A stretch of 64,000 bases of DNA from Neisseria flavescens. GTDB taxonomy: Bacteria > Pseudomonadota > Gammaproteobacteria > Burkholderiales > Neisseriaceae. Each line of letters begins with the position of its first letter. Positions within the stretch are counted from its first letter, which is position 1. The translations under genes and the position numbers were made by a program. The DNA is taken from positions 1,612,001 through 1,676,000 of the forward strand of contig NZ_CP039886.1 in assembly GCF_005221285.1 (NCBI RefSeq), given 5' to 3'. Below the pieces are notes generated by a model. The model searched no databases. It had not been told where the DNA came from and worked only from the letters and a program-made list of their open reading frames with translations. Positions 7,772 to 15,190 of this stretch are shown one piece after another.

Positions 7772-8526
7772 GTGTCGCCAAGGCCGTTCAGCCTTGCGCG
7801 TATATATTTAGGAATCGGGCCGGGCAAGCCGGTCGGTTAAAGTAGATATTCGGACAAGGATAATATCCGGCATAGAGAATGCATCGCTTATGACCATGCA
7901 AACATAATCTGACCTTATCGTAAAAAAATTTAACAGTGTTGACAAGTCATAATTAAATTTAAATCACAAGCAAAATCCTCATGCACTACGACTAAAAACT
8001 TCATACACTTATTTATATAACCCCAAACACCGAACAATCCCTCCGTTTCCCCCTCCCTTGCTCCGACCATTTCCCCTTTGCTAAAAACCGCCCTCCCCTT
8101 ATCCGGCAAGGAAAAGCAGGAATCCAAGACGTTTAAATTCTATGTCATCAAAAATGTTCAGACGGCCTTTTACTTTTGCTCCATCAAACCCGGGCTGTCT
8201 GAAAATTACACTGTTGTATGTTGTAATCAAAAGCCACACTCAAATTCTGTTTAATATAAACAAAAACAATCCGCCTTTTCCCGTTTCCTTCATTACCATG
8301 ATTTAAAACGAGCATAAAACACTAAAAATAGAATTAATAAAAAATAAAATTTCAAAAAAATATAAAATAACATTAAATTTAAACCTGTATTTCTACTCTA
8401 ATCATCTACAATCAAAAATAATCGAACCTAAAAATTTCAATAAAACATTAATTACACAGCACTACAATTTTGCTATAATTGCCACCATTCGCTCCATAAC
8501 CCAAACCCAAAAGAAGAGGAAAAGCC
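7772..8526. other. Long AT-rich intergenic region between the NSS transporter and gapA
   Basis: About 750 bases lie between two divergent genes. I see no convincing gene. One uptake sequence is at 8157-8168, with a degenerate inverted partner (GGCTGTCTGAA) near 8189-8199. From about 8200 to 8460 the sequence is very A-rich with poly-A runs, and may act as an UP element or curved DNA in front of the strong gapA promoter. Confidence 0.6.
8451..8479 (+). promoter_or_regulatory. Extended -10 promoter of gapA
   Basis: TGCTATAAT (TG at 8471-8472, TATAAT at 8474-8479) is a perfect extended -10. The -35 position (8451-8456, ATTACA) is weak. An AT-rich upstream tract and AGAGGA before the ATG fit strong expression. 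Confidence 0.65.
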
Positions 8527-9555
8527 ATGGGTATCAAAGTTGCCATCAACGGCTACGGCCGTATCGGCCGCCAAGTAGTGCGCGCTATTTTTGACTACAA
8601 ACTGCAAGACCAACTCGACATCGTTGCCATCAATGCCAGCGGCAGCATCGAGACCAATGCTCACCTGACCAAATTCGACACTGTTCACGGCCGCTTCAAC
8701 TCTGAAGTTTCCCACGATGAGAAACACCTCATCATCGACGGTAAAAAAATCCCTTACTTCTCTACCCGCAACCCAGCCGAATTGCCATGGGGCGAATTGG
8801 GCGTTGACCTGGTCATGGAATGTACCGGCGCGTTCACCAGCAAAGAGAAAGCCAAAATCCACTTGGAAAGCGGCGCGAAAAAAGTACTGATTTCCGCTCC
8901 CGGCGGCGATGACGTTGACGCAACCATCGTTTACGGCGTAAACGACGACGTGATTACCGACGACATGACCGTTATCTCCAACGCGTCTTGTACCACCAAC
9001 TGCCTGGCGCCTGTTGCCAAAGTATTGAACGAAAACATCGGCATTGTAAACGGCGTGATGACCACCATCCACGCGCTGACCAACGACCAAACCGTAACCG
9101 ATGTACGCCACAAAGACCTGCGCCGTGCGCGTAGCGGCGTGGAAAACATGATTCCGACCAAAACCGGCGCAGCAAAAGCCGTCGGTTTGGTATTGCCGGA
9201 CCTGAAAGGCAAACTCGACGGCCTCGCCATCCGCGTACCGACCGTCAACGTTTCCCTGGTTGACCTGAGCTTCCAAGCAGGCCGCGACACTTCTGCCGAA
9301 GAAATCAACGCGCTGATGAAAGCCGCTTCCGAAGAAGGCCGTCTGAAAGGCGTATTGGCCTACAATACCCTGCCACTGGTTTCTATGGACTTCAACCACA
9401 CTACCCAAGCCAGCACATTTGACTCTACGCTGACCAAAGTTACCGCAGGCAAAATGGTTAAAGTATTCGCATGGTACGACAACGAGTGGGGCTTCAGCTG
9501 CCAAATGCTGAACACCGCGCGCCGTATGTTCGGTTTGGAAGTACGTCCGTTCTAA
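8527..9555 (+). CDS. gapA: Glyceraldehyde-3-phosphate dehydrogenase GapA
   Basis: GAPDH oxidises glyceraldehyde 3-phosphate to 1,3-bisphosphoglycerate with NAD(P)+ and inorganic phosphate. The 342-residue protein has the Rossmann start 'INGYGRIGRQVVRA', the catalytic Cys155 in 'SNASCTTNCLAP', and the usual 'SWYDNEWG'-type C-terminal motif (here 'AWYDNEWGFS'). It is closest by eye to neisserial GapA-1, which in meningococcus is also surface-exposed and contributes to adhesion; that second role is established only for the meningococcal protein. It is a single gene with its own promoter and a paired-DUS terminator. Confidence 0.96.
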   Translation: MGIKVAINGYGRIGRQVVRAIFDYKLQDQLDIVAINASGSIETNAHLTKFDTVHGRFNSEVSHDEKHLIIDGKKIPYFSTRNPAELPWGELGVDLVMECTGAFTSKEKAKIHLESGAKKVLISAPGGDDVDATIVYGVNDDVITDDMTVISNASCTTNCLAPVAKVLNENIGIVNGVMTTIHALTNDQTVTDVRHKDLRRARSGVENMIPTKTGAAKAVGLVLPDLKGKLDGLAIRVPTVNVSLVDLSFQAGRDTSAEEINALMKAASEEGRLKGVLAYNTLPLVSMDFNHTTQASTFDSTLTKVTAGKMVKVFAWYDNEWGFSCQMLNTARRMFGLEVRPF

Positions 9556-9571
9556 TCGGCTTCCAACACAA

Positions 9572-9602
9572 AGGCCGTCTGAAACATCTTTTCAGACGGC
9601 CT
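9572..9602 (+). terminator. Paired-DUS terminator of gapA
   Basis: AGGCCGTCTGAA (9572-9583) and TTCAGACGGCCT (9591-9602) followed by TTTT. A further single inverted DUS lies at 9640-9651, just before uvrD. Confidence 0.85.
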
Positions 9603-9655
9603 TTTGTATTTCCTTTAAAATATCGCATTCCCATTTATTTTCAGACGGCCTCTTC

Positions 9656-11884
9656 ATGTTTCCCAACGAATCCGCCCCCAACCTCCTGCAAGGCTTAAAC
9701 CCCGAACAACTCTCTGCCGTAACCTGGCCGCCGCAATCCGCCCTTGTGCTGGCGGGTGCGGGCAGCGGCAAAACACGCGTACTGACCACGCGCATCGCAT
9801 GGCTTTTGCAAACCGGTCAGGCAACGCGACATAGCATTATGGCAGTTACATTTACCAACAAAGCTGCAAAAGAGATGAATCGTCGTGTTAGCGAACTCTT
9901 GCATCTCAAAGATACAGGGGAAACAACAAGAGCAGAACCCATGCTGATCGGTACATTTCATGGGATTTGTCATCACCTTCTACGAAGACACCACCGCGAT
10001 GCCGGTTTGCCGTCTTCCTTTCAAATCCTCGACAGCGGCGACCAGCTTTCCCTCATCAAACGCCTGCTCAAAAGCCTCAACATCGCCGAAGAAATCATCG
10101 CGCCGCGTTCGCTGCAAGGCTTTATCAACGCGCAAAAAGAATCCGGTTTGCGCGCTTCCGTGTTGAGTGCGCCCGATCCGCATACGCGCCGCATAATTGA
10201 GTGTTACGCCGAATACGACAAAATCTGCCAACGCGAAGGCGTGGTTGATTTCGCCGAGCTTATGCTCCGCAGCTACGAAATGCTGCAAAACAATGAAATA
10301 CTGCGCCGGCACTACCAAAACCGCTTCAACCACATTCTCGTTGACGAGTTCCAAGATACCAACAAACTGCAATACGCGTGGCTGAAACTGATGGCGGGCG
10401 GCAACGCGGCGGTATTTGCCGTCGGCGACGACGACCAAAGCATTTACCGGTTCCGAGGCGCGAACGTCGGCAATATGACCGCACTGATGGAAGAGTTCCA
10501 CATCGACGCGCCCGTCAAACTTGAACAAAACTACCGCTCCGTCGGCAATATCCTTGCTGCCGCCAACGCCGTTATCGAAAACAACGACGAACGCCTCGGC
10601 AAAAACCTGCGCACCGACGCCGAAGCAGGCGACAAAATCCGCTACTACTCCGCCTTTACCGACCTCGAAGAAGCCCGGTTCATCGTTGACGAAACCAAAG
10701 CCCTCGAACGCGAAGGCCGGGATTTGGACGAAATCGCCGTCCTCTACCGCAGCAATGCCCAATCCCGCGTCATCGAACAAAGCCTGTTCCGCAGCGGCAT
10801 CCCCTACAAAATCTACGGCGGCCTGCGCTTTTACGAACGCCAAGAAATCAAACACGTGCTCGCCTATTTGCGCCTCGCCGTCAATCCCGACGACGACAAC
10901 GCCCTCTTGCGCGTGATTAACTTTCCGCCGCGCGGCATCGGCGCGCGTACCGTCGAAAACCTTCAGACGGCATCGCAAGAGCAAGGCGTTTCACTTTGGC
11001 AGGCAGCCTGCAATGCCGGCGCAAAAGCCGCCAAAGTCGCCGCCTTCGTCCGCCTCATTGAAGCCCTGCGCAACCAAGTCGGACAAATGCCCCTGCCCGA
11101 AATCATCGCCGGCATCCTCAAAGACAGCGGTCTGACCGAATACTACCAAACCCAAAAAGGCGACAACCAAGACCGCCTCGACAACCTAGACGAACTTGTC
11201 AACGCCGCCATCGAGTTCAAACCCGAAGACAGCAACTTCGAAATCCTGTCCGACAACATTTCAGACGACCCCGCCTTCCCCATCCTCGCTTTCTTGAGCA
11301 ACGCCGCCCTCGAATCCGGCGAAAACCAAGCAGGCGCAGGCGAAAAAGCCATCCAACTGATGACCGTCCACGCCGCCAAAGGCTTGGAATTTAACGCCGT
11401 CTTCCTCACCGGCATGGAAGAAGGCCGCTTCCCCAGCGAAATGAGCCTTGCCGAACGCGGCGGCCTCGAAGAAGAACGCCGCCTCATGTACGTCGCCATC
11501 ACCCGCGCCCGCAAACGCCTCTACATCACCATGGCGCAACAACGCATGCTGCACGGACAAACCCAATTCGGCATCGTCTCCCGCTTCGTCGAAGAAATCC
11601 CGCCCGAAGTATTGCACTACCTGTCCGTCAAAAAACCCGCCTACGACAGCTACGGCAACATGCGCCAAACCGCCACGTTCAAAGACAAAATCCTCGATGA
11701 CTTCAAACAGCCGCAAACCTACGCAGGCTTCCGCATCGGCCAAAACGTCCGACACGCCAAATTCGGCACCGGCGTGATTATCGATGCCGCAGACAAAGGC
11801 GAATCCGCCCGCCTGACCATTAACTTCGGCAAACAGGGCGTGAAAGAGCTGGATACCAAGTTTGCGAAATTGGAAGAGGTGTAA
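9656..11884 (+). CDS. uvrD: ATP-dependent DNA helicase UvrD (helicase II)
   Basis: A 742-residue superfamily 1A 3'-5' helicase for nucleotide-excision and mismatch repair. Motif I 'GAGSGKT' is at residues 34-40, followed by 'TFTNKAAKEM' (Ia), 'DEFQDTN' (II), 'GDDDQSIYRFRGA' (III), 'QNYRS' (IV), 'TVHAAKGLEF' (V) and 'YVAITRARKRL' (VI). The C-terminal 'NVRHAKFGTGVI' is the Tudor-like RNA polymerase-binding region of UvrD/PcrA. A patch at about 9838-9995 uses codons unlike the rest (AGA, GGG, CTA, many ACA) and looks mosaic. An AT-type uptake sequence lies inside the gene near 10964. Confidence 0.95.
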   Translation: MFPNESAPNLLQGLNPEQLSAVTWPPQSALVLAGAGSGKTRVLTTRIAWLLQTGQATRHSIMAVTFTNKAAKEMNRRVSELLHLKDTGETTRAEPMLIGTFHGICHHLLRRHHRDAGLPSSFQILDSGDQLSLIKRLLKSLNIAEEIIAPRSLQGFINAQKESGLRASVLSAPDPHTRRIIECYAEYDKICQREGVVDFAELMLRSYEMLQNNEILRRHYQNRFNHILVDEFQDTNKLQYAWLKLMAGGNAAVFAVGDDDQSIYRFRGANVGNMTALMEEFHIDAPVKLEQNYRSVGNILAAANAVIENNDERLGKNLRTDAEAGDKIRYYSAFTDLEEARFIVDETKALEREGRDLDEIAVLYRSNAQSRVIEQSLFRSGIPYKIYGGLRFYERQEIKHVLAYLRLAVNPDDDNALLRVINFPPRGIGARTVENLQTASQEQGVSLWQAACNAGAKAAKVAAFVRLIEALRNQVGQMPLPEIIAGILKDSGLTEYYQTQKGDNQDRLDNLDELVNAAIEFKPEDSNFEILSDNISDDPAFPILAFLSNAALESGENQAGAGEKAIQLMTVHAAKGLEFNAVFLTGMEEGRFPSEMSLAERGGLEEERRLMYVAITRARKRLYITMAQQRMLHGQTQFGIVSRFVEEIPPEVLHYLSVKKPAYDSYGNMRQTATFKDKILDDFKQPQTYAGFRIGQNVRHAKFGTGVIIDAADKGESARLTINFGKQGVKELDTKFAKLEEV

Positions 11885-11908
11885 ACACGAGAAGGCTTGA
11901 AATAATAA

Positions 11909-11934
11909 AGGCCGTCTGAAAATATTTAGGGATT
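11909..11934 (+). terminator. Left half of the uvrD paired-DUS terminator, split by IS copy 1
   Basis: AGGCCGTCTGAA at 11909-11920 lies 25 bases after uvrD. Its complement TTCAGACGGCCT is at 13188-13199, on the other side of the inserted element. Removing the IS and one ATT copy restores a normal hairpin. Confidence 0.8.
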
Positions 11935-11993
11935 TGAACTGCACCCCAAAAGTTGGACACCCCCCCCTCCAACTCACAAGGTGCAGTTTTTTT

Positions 11994-12344
11994 ATGAGCA
12001 AATATACATTACACTTCAAATACCAAGCCGTACTCCACTACCTGCACATACGCAGTCAACAGCGTACCGCAGACCACTACGGCATTTCCCGAACCAACCT
12101 GCGACGATGGATACGCGCCTATCAAGAAGGCGGCATCGGCGCACTCGAACATCCCCAATCCAAAACCATGCCCCAACACCGCAAAAACCCCTTCATCGCC
12201 GACAAACCCGACCACGAAAAAACACAGGCAGAGCTTATCGAAGAGTTGTGCTATATGCGCGCAAAGGTTGCCTACCTAAAGGAGTTAAAAGCCCTCAGCA
12301 AAAAACAGACCGAAAAGGACAAAGCCAAACCGTCCAAACACTGA
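11994..12344 (+). CDS. IS3-family transposase OrfA (helix-turn-helix protein), copy 1
   Basis: A 116-residue protein that binds the IS ends and forms the N-terminal part of the frameshifted OrfAB transposase. The helix-turn-helix 'DHYGISRTNLRRWIRAYQEG' is followed by a coiled-coil region rich in Lys/Glu/Leu (residues 70-105), as in IS150 OrfA. Near its end are A-rich candidate slippery sites (A6 at 12300-12305, AAAAG at 12313-12317) where a -1 shift would enter orfB; which one is used cannot be decided by eye. Frame and A5 tract (12183-12187) are intact here, in contrast to copy 2. Confidence 0.9.
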   Translation: MSKYTLHFKYQAVLHYLHIRSQQRTADHYGISRTNLRRWIRAYQEGGIGALEHPQSKTMPQHRKNPFIADKPDHEKTQAELIEELCYMRAKVAYLKELKALSKKQTEKDKAKPSKH

Positions 12345-13144
12345 GGGCGCAACACCCGCTCAAATACCTGCTGCACATCGCAAACCTGCCCAAAAGCAGC
12401 TTTTACTACCATCATCAGGACCGACCCGACCCCAATGAAGCCGACAAAGCCCTTATCGCCGAAATCTACGAACGGCATAAAGGACGCTACGGGCAAAGGC
12501 GCATTGCAGCAGCATTAGGTTGGAACCGCAAAAAAGTGGCGCGGCTGATGAGGCAGCTAGGACTGAAAGCCCTCATACGGGCAAAAAAAGCCTACCGCCA
12601 TCCCGCCATGGGCGAAATATCGGAACACCTCCTCAAACGCCGGTTCAAAGCCCGAAAGCCCAACGAAAAATGGCTGACCGACGTGACCGAACTCAAAGGA
12701 AAGGACGGCAAACTGTACCTCTCGCCGATCTTGGACCTGTTCAACCGCGAAATCATCGCCTACGCCATGAGCCGCAGAGCCGACAGTGAAATGGTGAAGG
12801 AAATGCTCGAAAAAGCGGCACCCCGGCTGACTGATAAAGGAACGATGCTTCATTCCGACCAAGGTGTGCTGTACCGTACGGCGGGGTATAGGGAATTGCT
12901 TGCGGAGTATTTCATGGTTCAAAGCATGTCGCGAAAGGCGAATTGTTGGGACAATGCACCGATGGAAAGCTTCTTTGCGGTGCTGAAGACGGAGTGTTTC
13001 TACCGTGCAGGGGAATTGACGGTGGATGAATTGATGAAACAGATAGATGACTATATGGATTACTACAACCGCGAGCGTTGCAGTTTGAAATTGAAAAAGC
13101 TGAGTCCTGTCGCATACAGAACCCGGCTTACACAGAGTGCCTGA
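12248..13144 (+). CDS. IS3-family transposase OrfB (DDE integrase domain), copy 1
   Basis: The 298-residue rve-type catalytic part. Visible are the HTH_21 region 'IYERHKGRYGQRRIAAAL', the first catalytic Asp in 'WLTDVTELKG', the second in 'MLHSDQGVLYR', and the Glu in 'NAPMESFFAVLKTE', completing the DDE triad. It lies in the -1 frame relative to orfA and overlaps it, so it is probably made as an OrfAB fusion; GTG at 12248 is only a nominal start. All catalytic residues are intact, so this copy looks able to transpose. Confidence 0.9.
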   Translation: MLYARKGCLPKGVKSPQQKTDRKGQSQTVQTLRAQHPLKYLLHIANLPKSSFYYHHQDRPDPNEADKALIAEIYERHKGRYGQRRIAAALGWNRKKVARLMRQLGLKALIRAKKAYRHPAMGEISEHLLKRRFKARKPNEKWLTDVTELKGKDGKLYLSPILDLFNREIIAYAMSRRADSEMVKEMLEKAAPRLTDKGTMLHSDQGVLYRTAGYRELLAEYFMVQSMSRKANCWDNAPMESFFAVLKTECFYRAGELTVDELMKQIDDYMDYYNRERCSLKLKKLSPVAYRTRLTQSA

Positions 13145-13207
13145 ATAGGCTTTTATGAGTGTCCAAGATTTGGGGGCCAGTTCAATTTTCAGACGGCCTG
13201 AGATTAA

Positions 13208-15145
13208 TTAATCCTTCTTAATCGGCGGATTGGCATTAATCGGCAACGACGAGCGGGACACTTTAACGTTTGGATAATGCTTACGCATTAAGTGCTGAAA
13301 CACTTCCGCCTTGCGCTCTTTTCCGCTCTTTTCGTAATTCGTCCCCAAAATTACTTCATCAACAATATCGCGTATATCAGCATAAGGCAGATAGACAGAT
13401 TTTGTATCCTGACAATATTTAATGTCTTTAGAACCAATTTGTTCGATTTTCAGCAGGCGGAACTCTTCCTCATCGCGGAAAGCAAAATCTTTAAACAGAT
13501 AGCGGATATATTCCAAAGCTTTTCTGTCTTCATCACTGATATTAGCTTTGCCCTTGAAAATTCTAATTAACTGCTTCAATGCTTCTTCAAGTTTACCGAT
13601 ACGATACTCATGCCACCCCTTATTTCCAAAGGATTTCAAACGGATGCCAAAATTTGGATTGTCTTTATTCGGCAACCATATACGGCATTTTTCTTCAGCA
13701 ATATATTCATCCTTATAAGCAATATAAGCCACTTGATAAAGCGGCAAGTTAACAGCTAATATGTCTGACACTTCCGCTGATGTTTCAGGGGCTTCATCCG
13801 ATTTATCCGTAAGTCTTCGAAATGACTCTAAAACATTGGAACCTTTCAACCACCTCACTTTTTTATTAAATACAAGACAACAGCCCGACGCTTCCACACT
13901 ATTTTCTTTACCATACAGACGGAACTGGTTTAAATCATTGACACGACTGGAAAAGCAGGTAAAGAAAGCATTATAGTCAGGACAATCAGCTTTATTTTCC
14001 AATTCTAAATCCTGCAGATTCAGCAACTCCAACAGTCCTTCTCCTTCTGTTGGATCGTTCATATAAGTGGAGCTGCCAATTCTCATTGGATTGGCCTTTT
14101 GTTTATCAACGGGATCCTTACCTTTATTATTAACATCATTTTTATCATGAATAATGCCAAACAATTTCTCGCATACAGAAGGCGAAGTATAATGAGCAAG
14201 CGGAGTTGAACCTAATTCAATAGGTGAAATATTTAAAACAGCTAGAATGGTGGAAACAGCACTTGTTAAACCTTCTCCGTTATTTTCAAATAATTTTTCC
14301 TGTATTTCCTGTTTTTTCCATTTGAAATATTCTTCCCATTTTTCTTGATGTAAATAGATTTTCCTTAAATAAAGATAGATTCTCTTTTTATTATTCTGCT
14401 TATTACCTGACGGTGGCAAGTTCTCAGAAAGCTCCAATGCTTCTTCAAAAGATTCAATAGCCTCTTTAAACTTCTCCTCTCTCACTCTCATCGCTTGTTC
14501 AAAGTAGCAATGGCCTAGCCAATATTTTGCATTGATCTGTTTCTGAGTACCGTTTTTACCCTTCAGCTGCTCGGCAAGACGTAATCTTTCTTGAAACTGT
14601 TCCATGGCATGCTCAAACAATCGTTCAGAATCGCTACCTTCGGCTTTCATCGCTTGCTCTAAATAACAGCGTCCTAGCCAATATCGAGCAAAGATCTGTT
14701 CCTGAGTACCGTTTTCACCCTTCAGCTGTTCGGCAAGACGCAATCGCTCCTTCCGGTGTTTAACAGCCTGCTCAAACAACCGTTCAGAATTCTCTCCTTC
14801 TGCTTGCATCGCCTGCTCAAAATAGCAACGACCAAGCCAAGATTGGGCATAGATTTGTTGTTGAATACTGTTTTGCTTGTTTTCCAGCTGTTCGGCAAAT
14901 TCTAACGATCGTTGGAAATGTTCAACTGCCTGTTCAAATAACTGTTCCGACTCCTTGTCTTTGGCTTTCATCGCCTGCTCTAAATAGCAACGGCCTAACC
15001 AAAATTGGGCATTGTTTTGCTCTTGAATCTTGCTATTTTTATCTTCAATTCCATCTAAAGCCTGATTCAGTTTGGCAATCGCTTCGTCAAATTCTTTGTT
15101 TTCAAATAACTCTATGCCTTCATTAATTAAATCTTGAACATTCAT
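13208..15145 (-). CDS. TPR-repeat protein with a DUF2971-like C-terminal domain
   Basis: The 645-residue protein has no signal peptide. An N-terminal TPR/Sel1-like half (about 1-290) contains four units with the core 'WLGRCYLEQAM' spaced about 53 residues apart; the two central units are nearly identical. The C-terminal half (about 310-600) shows 'LAHYTSPSVCEKLF', 'MRIGSSTYMNDPTEGEGLL', 'FFTCFSSRVNDLNQFRLYG' and 'GCCLVF', which match my recollection of the DUF2971 pattern (a Ser/Thr-NDP-E motif, then an S-x-Y/W-x-x-YG motif). The gene is much more AT-rich than polA beside it. Molecular role unknown; such accessory TPR genes vary between Neisseria strains. A defence or toxin role is possible but unproven. 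Confidence 0.7.
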   Translation of the reverse strand: MNVQDLINEGIELFENKEFDEAIAKLNQALDGIEDKNSKIQEQNNAQFWLGRCYLEQAMKAKDKESEQLFEQAVEHFQRSLEFAEQLENKQNSIQQQIYAQSWLGRCYFEQAMQAEGENSERLFEQAVKHRKERLRLAEQLKGENGTQEQIFARYWLGRCYLEQAMKAEGSDSERLFEHAMEQFQERLRLAEQLKGKNGTQKQINAKYWLGHCYFEQAMRVREEKFKEAIESFEEALELSENLPPSGNKQNNKKRIYLYLRKIYLHQEKWEEYFKWKKQEIQEKLFENNGEGLTSAVSTILAVLNISPIELGSTPLAHYTSPSVCEKLFGIIHDKNDVNNKGKDPVDKQKANPMRIGSSTYMNDPTEGEGLLELLNLQDLELENKADCPDYNAFFTCFSSRVNDLNQFRLYGKENSVEASGCCLVFNKKVRWLKGSNVLESFRRLTDKSDEAPETSAEVSDILAVNLPLYQVAYIAYKDEYIAEEKCRIWLPNKDNPNFGIRLKSFGNKGWHEYRIGKLEEALKQLIRIFKGKANISDEDRKALEYIRYLFKDFAFRDEEEFRLLKIEQIGSKDIKYCQDTKSVYLPYADIRDIVDEVILGTNYEKSGKERKAEVFQHLMRKHYPNVKVSRSSLPINANPPIKKD

Positions 15146-15190
15146 TACTTTATCCCTTTCTTAAAACAATCTGTTAAATACCATACTATT

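Larger units (their letters stand above)
11935..13184 (+). mobile_element. IS3-family insertion sequence, copy 1 (1250 bp)
   Basis: Terminal inverted repeats begin TGAACTGCACCCCAAAAGTT at the left and, on the opposite strand, TGAACTGGCCCCCAAATCTT at the right; both continue GGACAC. The ends are TG...CA. The trinucleotide ATT flanks both sides (11932-11934 and 13185-13187), a 3-bp target duplication. Two overlapping frames, orfA and orfB in the -1 register, encode a helix-turn-helix protein and a DDE transposase. It is probably of the IS150 group. A second, inverted copy is at 51328-52574. Both inserted in the loop of a paired-DUS hairpin. Confidence 0.92.

Noticed and set aside
7930..8127. 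A 65-codon minus-strand frame in the gapA upstream region
   Set aside because: No ribosome-binding site, no recognisable motif, and its composition is that of the intergenic region.
8473..9504. Long open frame antisense to gapA
   Set aside because: A shadow frame produced by strong codon bias on the coding strand; similar shadows occur opposite mgtE, tamA and tamB.
14450..15060. Tandem repeats of about 159 bases, considered as a CRISPR or other array
   Set aside because: They are in-frame coding repeats of the TPR protein, with period 53 codons and no spacer structure.
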